Below are positions 46,825 through 55,422 of a stretch of 64,000 nucleotides of DNA, piece after piece (positions within the stretch are counted from its first letter, which is position 1; each line of letters starts with the position of its first letter). Below the pieces are notes generated by a model, which made no database searches, was not told where the DNA came from, and saw only the letters and a program-made list of their open reading frames with translations. Source of the DNA: Frateuria edaphi. GTDB taxonomy: Bacteria > Pseudomonadota > Gammaproteobacteria > Xanthomonadales > Rhodanobacteraceae. The position numbers and the translations under genes are program-made. Where the stretch lies: contig NZ_CP088251.1 in NCBI RefSeq assembly GCF_021117405.1, forward strand, positions 2,356,001-2,420,000, written 5' to 3'.

Positions 46825-48094
46825 AGCGCCCGTCGACGGCTTCTTGCGGCAGAACGGACTTCACGTCGTAGATCACCGCGCCTGGCTTGCCCAGCGCGCG
46901 GATGCGTTCGGCGCCCATCTCCTGGAACTGCCGGTGCGCCACCGCCACGATGATCGCGTCGTAACCCTCGCCGGGCTGGTCCACCAGCCGCACGCGGTAG
47001 GCGCGCTCGGCCTCGGACGCATCCACCCAAGGGTCGTACACGTCCACCTTTGCGGCGGAGGACTCCAGTTCCCGCACGATGTCGATCACCCGCGTGTTGC
47101 GCAAGTCCGGGCAGTTCTCCTTGAAGGCGAAGCCCAGCACCAGTACGCGCGCGTCGACGATGTGCAGGCGCCGCTCGCTCATCAGGCGGATCACGCGGTC
47201 GGCCACGACGCTGCCCATGCGGCTGTTGATCCGCCGAGCGGCCAGGATCAGCTCCGGGTGGTAGCCGGTGACCTCGGCCTTGTGGGTAAGGTAGTACGGG
47301 TCCACGCCGATGCAGTGGCCGCCGACCAGGCCGGGCCGGAACGGCAGGAAGTTCCACTTGGTGCCGGCCGCGGTGAGCACTTCCTCGGTATCGATGCCCA
47401 GCCGGTGGAAGATCAGCGCCAGCTCGTTGACCAGCGCGATGTTGACGTCGCGCTGCACGTTCTCGATCACCTTGGCCGACTCCGCCACACGGATCGAGGA
47501 CGTCTTGTGCGTGCCGGCGCGGATGATCGTGCGGTACAGCGCATCGACCCGCTCGGCCGCTTCCGGCGTGGAACCGGAAGTCAGCTTGACGATGTCGGTC
47601 ACGCGCCGCGCGTGGTCGCCGGGGTTGATGCGCTCGGGGCTGTAGCCGCAGAAGAAGTCGACGTTGAAGGCCAGGCCCGAACCTTCCGCCAGCAGCGGCA
47701 CGCAGACTTCCTCGGTGGTGCCCGGATAGACGGTCGACTCGAACACCACCAGGTCGCCGCGCTTGAGCTGCGGTCCGAGCATGCGGCAGGCCGCCTCCAG
47801 CGGCTTCAGATCCGGCCGCTGCGCCTCGTCGATCGGCGTGGGCACGGTGACGATGTAGACGTTGCAGCGCGCCAGGTCGCCCGCGCGGTCGGTGAACGAC
47901 AACCGGGTGGCGGCGCGCAACTGTTCGGGCGAGGTCTCCAGCGTGTGGTCGCTGCCACCACGCAATTCGGCCACGCGCGCGGCATCGATGTCGTAGCCCA
48001 GCGTGTCGAAATGGCGCCCGAATTCCACCGCCAGCGGCAGGCCGACGTAACCCAGTCCGATGATGCCGATGTGCGCGGAGGTGTTCGGGTCCAT
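46820..48094 (-). CDS. UDP-N-acetyl-hexosamine dehydrogenase (TviB/WbpA-like)
   Basis: 424-residue nucleotide-sugar dehydrogenase making a UDP-uronic acid for surface polysaccharide. N-terminal NAD site [58 protein letters not shown] with the catalytic Lys/Asn. [19 protein letters not shown] contains the catalytic Cys, and [21 protein letters not shown] is the second nucleotide-binding signature. It groups with Vi-antigen TviB and WbpA/WbpO more than with UDP-glucose dehydrogenase. No glycosyltransferase genes are adjacent here. ATG at 48094. Confidence 0.92.
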   Translation of the reverse strand: MDPNTSAHIGIIGLGYVGLPLAVEFGRHFDTLGYDIDAARVAELRGGSDHTLETSPEQLRAATRLSFTDRAGDLARCNVYIVTVPTPIDEAQRPDLKPLEAACRMLGPQLKRGDLVVFESTVYPGTTEEVCVPLLAEGSGLAFNVDFFCGYSPERINPGDHARRVTDIVKLTSGSTPEAAERVDALYRTIIRAGTHKTSSIRVAESAKVIENVQRDVNIALVNELALIFHRLGIDTEEVLTAAGTKWNFLPFRPGLVGGHCIGVDPYYLTHKAEVTGYHPELILAARRINSRMGSVVADRVIRLMSERRLHIVDARVLVLGFAFKENCPDLRNTRVIDIVRELESSAAKVDVYDPWVDASEAERAYRVRLVDQPGEGYDAIIVAVAHRQFQEMGAERIRALGKPGAVIYDVKSVLPQEAVDGRL

Positions 48095-48225
48095 GGTTCC
48101 TGGCGGGCAACGTGAAATGCGCTGAGCGTACAGGATGCCGCCAGCTTCGGTCCCCGGTCGGGCGCACGCGACAGGAGGCGTTGCGTTCGCCCATCATCGA
48201 CGCCCGCCGCCCGAGCATGCGCCGC

Positions 48226-48732
48226 ATGGACGAGACCCGTCTCCCCGCGATTCCCTGGCCCGGCTTTTCGCCGGAACGCGCATTCGTGCTGCCGCTGCCG
48301 GCCGGTCGGATGGCTACGTCCCTTGGCGACATGTGCGAGATCGATGGCGTGCGCTTGCGGCGCAAGTCCGAGTTCCACGTCACCGTGCTGAGCCAGGACA
48401 TGTCGCGCGCCGCGGCCGCCGACCTTGGCGAAAGTGCGCTTCGTGCGCTCTACGAATCGCTGGCATGGACGCCCCGCCGCACCGGCTGCTATGCCCTGCT
48501 GCACAAGGCCAAGCCGACCGATACCGGCACGCTCGACTGCTGGTCGCTGATCGAACACCTGGATCTTCCCGCGATGCACGCCTTCCGCGGCGAGCTGGCC
48601 CGCCAGCTCGGCCCGACCCTCGCCGACCCGGTGCCGCACGTAACCCACTATGTGCGGGGCGACCCCAACGGCATCGGCGTGCCGGACGCGCGCGCGCTGG
48701 CGTCGCTGCGGGTCCGCGAGGTGATGCCCTGA
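48226..48732 (+). CDS. putative 2H phosphoesterase superfamily protein
   Basis: 168-residue protein with two His-x-Thr motifs: FHVTVLS (H51, T53) and PHVTHYV (H138, T140). Paired HxT/S motifs about 85 residues apart are the hallmark of the 2H superfamily (LigT/ThpR, cyclic phosphodiesterases), which act on 2',3'-cyclic phosphate or 2'-5' linked RNA. No closer family is recognised. It is cytoplasmic with no signal. ATG at 48226 or 48217. It is divergent from the nucleotide-sugar dehydrogenase and upstream of two small codirectional genes. Confidence 0.65.
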   Translation: MDETRLPAIPWPGFSPERAFVLPLPAGRMATSLGDMCEIDGVRLRRKSEFHVTVLSQDMSRAAAADLGESALRALYESLAWTPRRTGCYALLHKAKPTDTGTLDCWSLIEHLDLPAMHAFRGELARQLGPTLADPVPHVTHYVRGDPNGIGVPDARALASLRVREVMP

Positions 48733-48794
48733 CCATCACCCGGCCCGCACGGGCCGGGCGCGACACTGGGCCGTCCCACAGCGAGGTCAACCTC

Positions 48795-49091
48795 ATGCAA
48801 GAACCGATCGAACCGGGCTTCATGGTGTTCGTCGCCGATGGCGAACTGGGCGTGGGCGCCGTGCGCGAGGTGCATGCCAGCAGCAGGGAGCTGGTCGTCA
48901 ACATCCAGAACGGCGGCGACTTCACGCTGCCGGCCGATGCCATCCGCGACGTGCACGAAGGCAAAGTGATCCTGGATGTCGACCACCTGCCGCAGGCCGT
49001 GCGCCAAGCCCTGAGGCACCCGCATGACGCCGAGTATCCGGATTCGGTCTACGCCGCGACCGACCCGAAGGAAGGCGCACTGAAGGACTGA
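48795..49091 (+). CDS. small PRC-barrel-like protein
   Basis: 98 residues, beginning MQEPIEPGFMVFVADGELGVGAVREVHASSRELVV. The pattern of strands and glycine turns, then FTLPADAIRDVHEGKVILDVD, resembles PRC-barrel/DUF2171 domains, which bind partner proteins or RNA-processing factors. GCGAGG stands about 9 bases before the ATG. The next gene follows after 8 bases, suggesting an operon with the acetyltransferase. Confidence 0.7.
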   Translation: MQEPIEPGFMVFVADGELGVGAVREVHASSRELVVNIQNGGDFTLPADAIRDVHEGKVILDVDHLPQAVRQALRHPHDAEYPDSVYAATDPKEGALKD

Positions 49092-49099
49092 CCACAGGC

Positions 49100-49654
49100 G
49101 TGCGCAGCGAAAAGGAAAAGATGCTGGCGGGCGACCTCTACGACGCCAGCGCACCCGAGCTGCAGGCGGAACTGGCCGAGAACCATCGCTGGCTGGCGCG
49201 CTACAACGCCGCCCTGGCGGAGGGCCCGGTACGCTGGCACACCCTGCTGGAAGAACGCCTCGCCGCGGTCGGCGAAGGCGCGGTGATCCGTCCGCCCTTC
49301 CACTGCGACTACGGCTTCAACATCCACCTGGGCGCCGGCGCCTTCCTCAATTTCAACTGCATGATCCTGGATGTGGTGGCGGTGCACATCGGCGAGCGGA
49401 CGCAGATCGGCCCGGGCGTGCAGATCCTCGCCGCCGACCATCCGCGCGATCCGGCCAAACGCTCCACCGGCCTGGAATTCGGGCGGCCGGTGCGGATCGG
49501 CAGCAACGTCTGGATCGGTGCCGGCGCGCTCATCCTGCCCGGCGTCACCGTCGGCGACGATGCACTGGTCGGTGCCGGCAGCGTGGTTACCCGCGACGTC
49601 CCCGATGGCGCCACGGTCGTCGGCAATCCGGCGCGGGTTCGCGATCAGCGCTGA
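49100..49654 (+). CDS. maa: maltose/galactoside-type O-acetyltransferase
   Basis: 184-residue left-handed beta-helix acetyltransferase. The N-terminal maltose-acetyltransferase cap reads RSEKEKMLAGDLYDASAPELQAEL. Hexapeptide repeats follow: PPFHCDYGFNIHLGAGAFLNFNCMILD, IGSNVWIGAGALILPGVTVGDDALVGAGSVVTRDVPDG. The catalytic His is in ILAADHPRD. The acceptor sugar is uncertain. GTG at 49100 is chosen because family members begin SEKEKM. Confidence 0.9.
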   Translation: MRSEKEKMLAGDLYDASAPELQAELAENHRWLARYNAALAEGPVRWHTLLEERLAAVGEGAVIRPPFHCDYGFNIHLGAGAFLNFNCMILDVVAVHIGERTQIGPGVQILAADHPRDPAKRSTGLEFGRPVRIGSNVWIGAGALILPGVTVGDDALVGAGSVVTRDVPDGATVVGNPARVRDQR

Positions 49655-49679
49655 CCGGGACCGACCCGCGCACGCATGC

Positions 49680-50405
49680 TCATTCCGGCCACGGATGCCC
49701 GGGGTAATGGCGCCGCATCATGCGGGCGACATAGGCGGCCAGGTTGGCGTGCGCCTCCGCGGCGCGCCTCAACGGGGTGTCGAAGAACGGCGTGAGCACG
49801 CAGGCCAGCATGCCGAAGGCGGTGGCATCGACGCCGCTGGGTGCATCGCCCATCAGCCAGGGCTTGTCGTCCAGGAGGGTGGCGAGTGCGTCGATCGAGC
49901 GCGTGCCCAGCTCGGCGATGCCCTCGGGTTCGTGCCGGCCCAAGCCCTGCGCGTGCAGCTCAGCCTGCTTGCGCGCCTGCAGGTCGCGCCGCAATTGCTC
50001 GCGCTGGCCCTCCGGTGCCGTATCGGCGAAGTGGGCCGGCCCCTTGGCGAAGTTCGCCGGTTCCAGCCAGCGAAACCACACCATGGCGAAATACAGGTGG
50101 TCTTCGAGCATGCGTTCGATGGCCCAGGCCTGCGCGCGCTGCGATGGGTCCAGGCCCGCGTCGAGGTCGATGCCGTAAGTGCGCTCGATGTGCGCGCGGA
50201 TGAAGGTCGAGTCGGCCACCACCACGCCGCGATCGTCGATGTAGGGCAACTTGCCCCTTGGCGCCTGCGGCGGAATCGCGGAAGCGCGCTCGTAGGCCAC
50301 TCCAGCCATCTGCAGCTGGACCTCGGTCTTGAGCACGAACGGGCTGGTATCGGGCAGGCCGAAGCCGGCGCGGGTGGCGTAGAGGGTCAGGCGTGAGGCA
50401 GACAC
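49680..50405 (-). CDS. glutathione S-transferase family protein
   Basis: 241-residue GST-fold protein with a thioredoxin-like N-terminus (LTLYATRAGFGLPDTSPFVLKTEVQLQMAGVAYE) and a helical C-terminal domain (DDKPWLMGDAPSGVDATAFGMLACVL). GKLPYIDDRG is the cis-Pro loop; VVVADSTFIRAHIE contacts glutathione. It is of the metaxin/Tom37-like or FzlA type. The GTG start is at 50405. It is one of three GST-fold genes within 3 kb. Confidence 0.88.
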   Translation of the reverse strand: MSASRLTLYATRAGFGLPDTSPFVLKTEVQLQMAGVAYERASAIPPQAPRGKLPYIDDRGVVVADSTFIRAHIERTYGIDLDAGLDPSQRAQAWAIERMLEDHLYFAMVWFRWLEPANFAKGPAHFADTAPEGQREQLRRDLQARKQAELHAQGLGRHEPEGIAELGTRSIDALATLLDDKPWLMGDAPSGVDATAFGMLACVLTPFFDTPLRRAAEAHANLAAYVARMMRRHYPGHPWPE

Positions 50406-50444
50406 GGGCGACTCCGGGGAAGGTGCCCCGCAGCATGGGATGAG

Positions 50445-50470
50445 CCTGCTGACAGCATCATGTCAGCAGG
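50445..50470. repeat. perfect 10-bp inverted repeat between two GST genes
   Basis: CCTGCTGACA-GCATCA-TGTCAGCAGG: the arms are exact reverse complements with a 6-base loop. It lies downstream of the GST gene at 50487 and 40 bases upstream of the GST start at 50405, on the same strand. It may be a terminator without a T-run, or an operator for the downstream gene. Confidence 0.65.
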
Positions 50471-50486
50471 CAAAGCCCGAGCGCCT

Positions 50487-51125
50487 TCAGCCGGAGGTCG
50501 CCACGTCGAAGGCGTAGGCCGTGCGCTGCGCGGCTGGCCGCTCGCGCCAGGCCGCGGCGAAGGCGGACAGGTGGCCATACGGAGCGAGCGGCAGCGTGTC
50601 GCGGAAAGCCAGGTGTTCGAGCAGGCAGAACAGGGATGTTTCGAGCAGGCTCAGATCGCGCGGCGGGAGCGCTTGCAGCACCGATTCCAGGTTTGCATCC
50701 AGCCACGCCAGCGCGTCGCGGAAACCGTCGGTGGCCTTGGCGAAATACACGCTTTCCGCCGGCAGTCGCGCCACCTGCATGCCGAACACCAGCTGCACCT
50801 GCGCGCCCATGCCGTGCCAGACCAGCTCCTGGGCGTTGCGCGCACGCAGGTCGGGCAGGTGTTCGGTCCAGAGGATGCGTCGCGGCTCGCCCGCTCGCTC
50901 GGCGAGCGTGCGGCAGATGTTCTCGGTGCCGAACACCGGCCCTTCCCGCAGCACCAGGACCGGCAGCTTCAGCGCCGGGTTGCCGGCGTAATCGGCCGGG
51001 TCGCGCGAAGCCAGGTCGTACACGGGAGCAAACGCATAGGCAATGTCCAGCTCCTCGGCGAACATCCGCGCGAGCCGGGTGAAGTGTGAACTGCTGCGGC
51101 CGACGAGGCGGGGCTGGTCCAGCAT
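50487..51125 (-). CDS. glutathione S-transferase-like protein
   Basis: 212-residue GST-fold protein. LVGRSSSHFTRLARMFAEELDIAYAFAPVYDL forms the N-terminal strand-helix; LKLPVLVLREGPVFGTENICRTLAE is the cis-Pro and glutathione-contact region. The C-terminal helical domain includes SLLETSLFCLLEHLAFRDTLP. The catalytic residue may be one of the serines after GRSS. ATG at 51125. It is codirectional with the other minus-strand GST gene, with an 81-base gap. Confidence 0.85.
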   Translation of the reverse strand: MLDQPRLVGRSSSHFTRLARMFAEELDIAYAFAPVYDLASRDPADYAGNPALKLPVLVLREGPVFGTENICRTLAERAGEPRRILWTEHLPDLRARNAQELVWHGMGAQVQLVFGMQVARLPAESVYFAKATDGFRDALAWLDANLESVLQALPPRDLSLLETSLFCLLEHLAFRDTLPLAPYGHLSAFAAAWRERPAAQRTAYAFDVATSG

Positions 51126-51290
51126 GGGGGGCGTCCATGGGGCGGGTCGCGCCAATGTAGGACAACGCCCGTCTTCGCTGCATCCAGACGGGCCATCACC
51201 CCGGCGGAATGGCGGCACCGCCAGGTACGGACGTGGTCGACGGCAGGGTTTCACCGTCGACTCCGATGCCCCGGGAAGGGGTTGCCGGGC

Positions 51291-51839
51291 TCAGCGATGA
51301 CCCGGCGGATGCGACGGCGGTCGGCTGGCGGGCTTGCTTGCGCTGTTCTGGACCGGCGGGTCGTAACGCTGCGACGGGGTCGGCCAGTAGTAGCCGGGCG
51401 GCTGCCGGAAGAAGCGCTGCCGCGTCGAATCGGCGCCCTGGCTCCTCAGTGCCAACCGGTGGCCATCCACATGCACCCAATACCAGGATCCCGGCGGCAC
51501 GGGCGAAGTGGAGACGTACACGAACTTCGCGTCGAAATTGCCGTCGGGCCGCGCCATCGTCTGCAGGCCGAGGTTGATCACGAACTGGCTCGCCACCGGA
51601 CGCCCGTGGTCGTTCGCCGGCTTGGTGATCATCTCGTCCAGTGTCTGGCGCAGCAGGCGGTCATAGCGCGGCGCCAGTTCGACCGAGGGCGATACCTGGG
51701 TGACCTTGCCGTGGCTGTCCACCTGCACGAGCACGGGCAGGACCTTGGGCGTGAACTGGTTGATCGACATCGAGGTCGCCAACGCGCCTTGCCCGGCGGC
51801 CAGCGTGCCCAACAGAAGGAACGCGCAGAACGGTTTCAT
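51291..51839 (-). CDS. secreted TonB_C-like protein, unknown function
   Basis: 182 residues with a signal peptide (FCAFLLLGTLAAGQGALA). VLPVLVQVDSHGKVTQVSPSVEL...DRLLRQTLDEMITKPAND...PVASQFVINLGL has the shape of a TonB C-terminal-type domain. The C-terminus is proline/serine-rich and disordered (SASKPASRPPSHPP). There is no TonB-like anchor, so it is more likely a free periplasmic protein. ATG at 51839. It is divergent from the GST gene at 51967. Confidence 0.75.
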   Translation of the reverse strand: MKPFCAFLLLGTLAAGQGALATSMSINQFTPKVLPVLVQVDSHGKVTQVSPSVELAPRYDRLLRQTLDEMITKPANDHGRPVASQFVINLGLQTMARPDGNFDAKFVYVSTSPVPPGSWYWVHVDGHRLALRSQGADSTRQRFFRQPPGYYWPTPSQRYDPPVQNSASKPASRPPSHPPGHR

Positions 51840-51966
51840 GAGGACCTCCGGGGGATCGTTGCCCTCCACAGGTGATGGTAGTCCTGCGACGTCCGGCCTG
51901 CCAGCGGGGGCATTGTCGATTCCGCTCCCGGTGGTTCGTCGTGGATGCAGACCACTGGAGCGCACC

Positions 51967-52629
51967 ATGCCGCCGAACCTTCCCCGCCTTTACGCCCACC
52001 CGTTTTCCTCCTATTCGCAGAAGGCGCTCGTCGCCCTCTACGAAAACGGCACCGCCTTCGAGTACCGCTCACTGGAAGAACCGGAAGCCCGCGAGGAACT
52101 GGCCGCGCTGTGGCCGATGCGGCGCTTTCCGGTCCTGGTCGACCAGGACCGCACGATCCTGGAGGCGAGCTGCATCGTCGAATACCTGGATCTCCACCAT
52201 CCCGGCCCGGTGCGGCTTATCCCCGCCGATTCCGCGACGGCGCTGGAGGTGCGCATGCTCGATCGCGTGTTCGACAACTACGTGTCGACGCCGCAACAGA
52301 AGGTGGTGCTCGACAGCCTGCGTCCGGCGGACAGCCGCGACGATTACGGCGTGGCGGAGGCCAGGACCGCGCTGGAGACCGCCTACGCCTGGCTGGACCG
52401 GCACCTGGCCGGACGCGAATGGGCCGCCGGCGAAGACTTCAGCCTGGCCGACTGCGCCGCCGCGCCCTTCCTGTTCTACGCCGACTGGACCCATCCGATC
52501 GACCCGTCACTGACCACCCTGCATGCGTATCGCGCCCGCCTGCTGGCGCGGCCCTCGTTCGCACGCGCGGTCGACGAAGCCCGGCCCTATCGCGGCTATT
52601 TCCCGCTCGGCGCGCCCGATCGCGACTGA
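51967..52629 (+). CDS. glutathione S-transferase
   Basis: 220-residue GST. PRLYAHPFSSYSQKALVALYENGTAFEYRSL is the thioredoxin-like domain with candidate catalytic serines (FSSYS). RRFPVLVDQDRTILEASCIVEYLDLHHPG has the cis-Pro loop and the glutathione-binding E-[AS]-x-x-I. The C-terminal part, WAAGEDFSLADCAAAPFLFYADW, has the N-capping box. ATG at 51967. The DUF899 gene follows after 16 bases, suggesting cotranscription. Confidence 0.92.
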   Translation: MPPNLPRLYAHPFSSYSQKALVALYENGTAFEYRSLEEPEAREELAALWPMRRFPVLVDQDRTILEASCIVEYLDLHHPGPVRLIPADSATALEVRMLDRVFDNYVSTPQQKVVLDSLRPADSRDDYGVAEARTALETAYAWLDRHLAGREWAAGEDFSLADCAAAPFLFYADWTHPIDPSLTTLHAYRARLLARPSFARAVDEARPYRGYFPLGAPDRD

Positions 52630-52645
52630 CCCCATGGAGACCCCC

Positions 52646-53356
52646 ATGACAAAAGACCTCGTGCCCGCCGCCGAACTGGCCGCCCGCAACCACCTGCGCT
52701 TTCCCAACGAAAGCGCCGCCTACCGCCAGGCCCGCCAGGCACTGCTGGCGGAAGAAATCGAACTTCGCCGGCACATCGAGCGCGTGGCGGAACTCCGCCG
52801 CGCACTGCCTCCGGGCGGCGCGGTCACTGGCAACTACCGTTTCGAGGGCGAGAGCGCGCCGACCGGTTTCGCCGGCCTGTTCGGGGACAAGCAGACTCTC
52901 GTGGTCTACAGCTACATGTTCGGCCCGCAGCGCGAGCGTCCCTGCCCCATGTGCACCTCGCTGCTCGGTGCATGGGACGGCGAAGCGCGCGACATGGCAC
53001 AGCGCATCGCGCTGGCGGTGGTGGCGCGTTCGCCGATCGAGCGGCTCGCGGCCTTCAAGCGCGAACGCGGCTGGCGCCACCTCAAGCTCTATTCGGACGT
53101 CGACGGCGCCTACAGCCGCGACTACTTCGGCATGACCGCCGACGGCGGCGACGGCGACCAGGCGGCCATCAACGTGTTCACCCGGCGAGACGGCATCATC
53201 CGCCACTTCTGGAGCGGCGAGATGGGCTTCGAATCGGCCGACCCCGGCCAGGATCCCCGCGGCGCGCCCGACCTGATGCCGCTGTGGACCGTGTTCGACT
53301 GCACGCCCGAGGGACGCGGCACCGATTGGTATCCCAGCCTCGCGTACAGCGACTGA
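52646..53356 (+). CDS. DUF899 thioredoxin-like family protein
   Basis: 236-residue member of the DUF899 family, a thioredoxin-fold group of unknown reaction. The N-terminus KDLVPAAELAARNHLRFPNESAAYRQARQALL is typical. TLVVYSYMFGPQRERPCPMCTSLLGAWDG contains a CxxC pair (PCPMC). RDYFGM and INVFTRRDGIIRHFWSGEMGF are conserved. It is often linked to oxidative or electrophile stress; the adjacent GST gene agrees. ATG 52646 follows GGAG; an in-frame ATG at 52634 is possible. Confidence 0.88.
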   Translation: MTKDLVPAAELAARNHLRFPNESAAYRQARQALLAEEIELRRHIERVAELRRALPPGGAVTGNYRFEGESAPTGFAGLFGDKQTLVVYSYMFGPQRERPCPMCTSLLGAWDGEARDMAQRIALAVVARSPIERLAAFKRERGWRHLKLYSDVDGAYSRDYFGMTADGGDGDQAAINVFTRRDGIIRHFWSGEMGFESADPGQDPRGAPDLMPLWTVFDCTPEGRGTDWYPSLAYSD

Positions 53357-53538
53357 CTCAGCCAGTCGCCGGCCTGGCGCGATTTCCCTCGTCCTGGGCC
53401 AGCGGTGTGGATGGATTACTTGTTTCTAACGCGCACAGGCGCATCGTCCAGAACGATGCCTTCACGGGCCGCCTGCCGGATGGGTGCCCGCCTTCCGCAT
53501 GCGTGCGGCCTTTCCGTTACCGCTGCAAGGAGCGCCCT

Positions 53539-53724
53539 ATGCCGCACAAGCAACGCCCCGTTTCCGTCGCCGACCTGCATGACATCTACGGCGGCGAACG
53601 CCCCGCTCCGAAGAGCGAGGGCTCGGCGACTTACCGCAAGGCATCCTTTTCGGTCCGCGAGGCCGGCCATCCGGGCGCGCCGCCGCCGCGGCAGCTACCG
53701 GACGGCAAGAAACGAATCCGCTGA
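53539..53724 (+). CDS. small basic hypothetical protein
   Basis: 61 residues: PHKQRPVSVADLHDIYGGERP near the start, basic end DGKKRIR. AAGGAG stands 8 bases before the ATG, a good ribosome site. No domain is recognised. Its last 30 bases overlap the converging small gene, so only one of the two may be real. The 182 bases before it hold no other gene. Confidence 0.5.
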   Translation: MPHKQRPVSVADLHDIYGGERPAPKSEGSATYRKASFSVREAGHPGAPPPRQLPDGKKRIR

Positions 53725-53940
53725 CGCAGCGGGCCCGTCGCCGAACAGCCGCGAGGCATGCCGGTAGAGATCGAGGTCCAAGGCATTTTCTTCCTGCAGC
53801 CGGGCATAAAGCCCGCTGCCGAGTTCCGCCTCGATGTCGCGCAAACGCTCCTCCAGCGTAGCCTTCCGGCCCTCGCTGCTGTTGGCCACCGTATGGCGGG
53901 TCGACAAGTCACCAACGTAGGGGCAAAGGCAGGCGCGCAT
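53695..53940 (-). CDS. small hypothetical protein, possible gene remnant
   Basis: 81 residues with a helical middle, LEERLRDIEAELGSGLYARLQEENALDLDLYRHASRLFG. This resembles the C-terminal tail of some sulfotransferase-family proteins, but that match is weak. A stop codon directly precedes the ATG, so it may be the 3' remnant of a longer gene. The 220 bases upstream on this strand have no continuing frame of that type. Confidence 0.35.
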   Translation of the reverse strand: MRACLCPYVGDLSTRHTVANSSEGRKATLEERLRDIEAELGSGLYARLQEENALDLDLYRHASRLFGDGPAASADSFLAVR

Positions 53941-54162
53941 CTAGACCTTGCCGCGTATGCGCTGGCCAACCCGGGCGTGCGGGCGATCTCCAGCCATCAG
54001 GCCAGCTTCCCTTGCCGAAAGCCGGCGGGTCGTGTTCCAACCGATCGTCTTCCTCATGCATTCGATCGACCGCGTGGGCTCGGTCTTCGAATTCGAGTGA
54101 CGCCCGCCACCGCAGAGCCCGAGTCTGGGCGCGCGTCGCCAGGGAGCAGCACTCCACTCCAG

Positions 54163-55158
54163 TCAGTGGTGCTGCATGAAACCTTCCATGGCCTCGAGGA
54201 ACGCCGCTGGCTGTTCCTGGTAGGGAAAGTGCGCACTGTCGGGGAGGACCACCAGCGTTGCCTGCGCCAGACGTCCGGCCAGCGCGCGCTGCGGGGCTAC
54301 CCCGACCGCCTGGTCGTGCGCGCCGACCAGCACCAGCGTAGGCATGCGCAATCGCTCCGGATGGCGCACCGAGTAGCAGATGAAATTCGATTCGGGCGCC
54401 ATCAGCGCCGCGCCGATTTCGCCGGTGTTGTGCAGGCCGCTCTGTGCATCCAGCCGCTCCTGTTCCAGCTTGGCGGCCGCCACGTGGAACTGCTGGCGAT
54501 CATGGAACACGTGTCCGTCCGGCAGCGTCGCCGTCCCGGCGCCGACGAAAGCCATGCGGGCACGGGCCAGCGCGCAGACATCGCCCGGCGGGAGGGCACG
54601 CAGCGCCTTGCCGGCGTCGGAACGCTCGGCCGCTGCGTAGGCCTCCGGGAACTGCGTGGCCAGCGTCTGCACCCAGCTTTCCATCGCGCCCGGCAGGTCC
54701 ACCGCGGCATCGATCAGTATCAGGCGCGCCACGTGCCCGGGATACGTCTGCGCGTACTCCACCGCCAGCGTGCCGCCGAAGCTGTGCCCCGCCACCACCA
54801 TCCGTTCGACGCCCAGCTGCCGCCGCAGGCCCTCGATGTCCTCGACCAGCGTCGCCAGCGCATAGTCGCCCCGCCAGGGCCGCTCGCTCTCCCCACTTCC
54901 GCGCTCGTCCAGGTAGACCATCGGGTAACGCGCATCGAGCGCCTTGCCGGCCGTCATGCGGAAGCTGTAGGAGTTGTAGCCCGGCCCGCCGTGCAGGAAC
55001 ACCACCGGCACGTCCGTCGGCCGGATCGGGCGCGAGGTCCAGTAGGCCAGCCGGACGCCGTTGATCACCGCGTCGTGGCGGATCTCCGAGGCCCACGCGC
55101 GCGATGGCGGAACAAGCAGGCCGGCAAGGAGCGCGGCGGCGACAAGCAACAGACGCAT
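54163..55158 (-). CDS. exported alpha/beta hydrolase (proline iminopeptidase-like)
   Basis: 331 residues with a signal peptide (LLLVAAALLAGLLVPPSRAWA). VVFLHGGPGYNSYSF is the oxyanion HGGP motif of the proline iminopeptidase group. MVYLDERGSGESERP is typical of the same group. The nucleophile elbow is VVAGHSFGGTLAVEYA. The acid is probably in VLVGAHDQAVG and the catalytic His in DSAHFPYQEQP. The substrate is unknown. ATG at 55158; the longer open frame upstream is an artefact overlapping ligD. Confidence 0.9.
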   Translation of the reverse strand: MRLLLVAAALLAGLLVPPSRAWASEIRHDAVINGVRLAYWTSRPIRPTDVPVVFLHGGPGYNSYSFRMTAGKALDARYPMVYLDERGSGESERPWRGDYALATLVEDIEGLRRQLGVERMVVAGHSFGGTLAVEYAQTYPGHVARLILIDAAVDLPGAMESWVQTLATQFPEAYAAAERSDAGKALRALPPGDVCALARARMAFVGAGTATLPDGHVFHDRQQFHVAAAKLEQERLDAQSGLHNTGEIGAALMAPESNFICYSVRHPERLRMPTLVLVGAHDQAVGVAPQRALAGRLAQATLVVLPDSAHFPYQEQPAAFLEAMEGFMQHH

Positions 55159-55422
55159 GACGGGTCCAGTCGAAGGGGGATTGCGCAATCTTGCGTCCCG
55201 TCGCCGCCACCGGATAAGTGCCGTTGGTCTACTGACACGGCCTTCTCTTCGTAGCAGCCCACTTGCGGGCGATGCTTTCTGGCGTGTCCTGGGGGACACG
55301 GGCGTCGCCACTGCGGGCCGCCACAGCAAAAGCGGCAGAGGCGTGGTGTCGGTGCTGCGCTCCACCCGGGATTCACGACCCCGGTGCCACAACGATCCGG
55401 ACCACTGTCGCGGAGCCATCGG

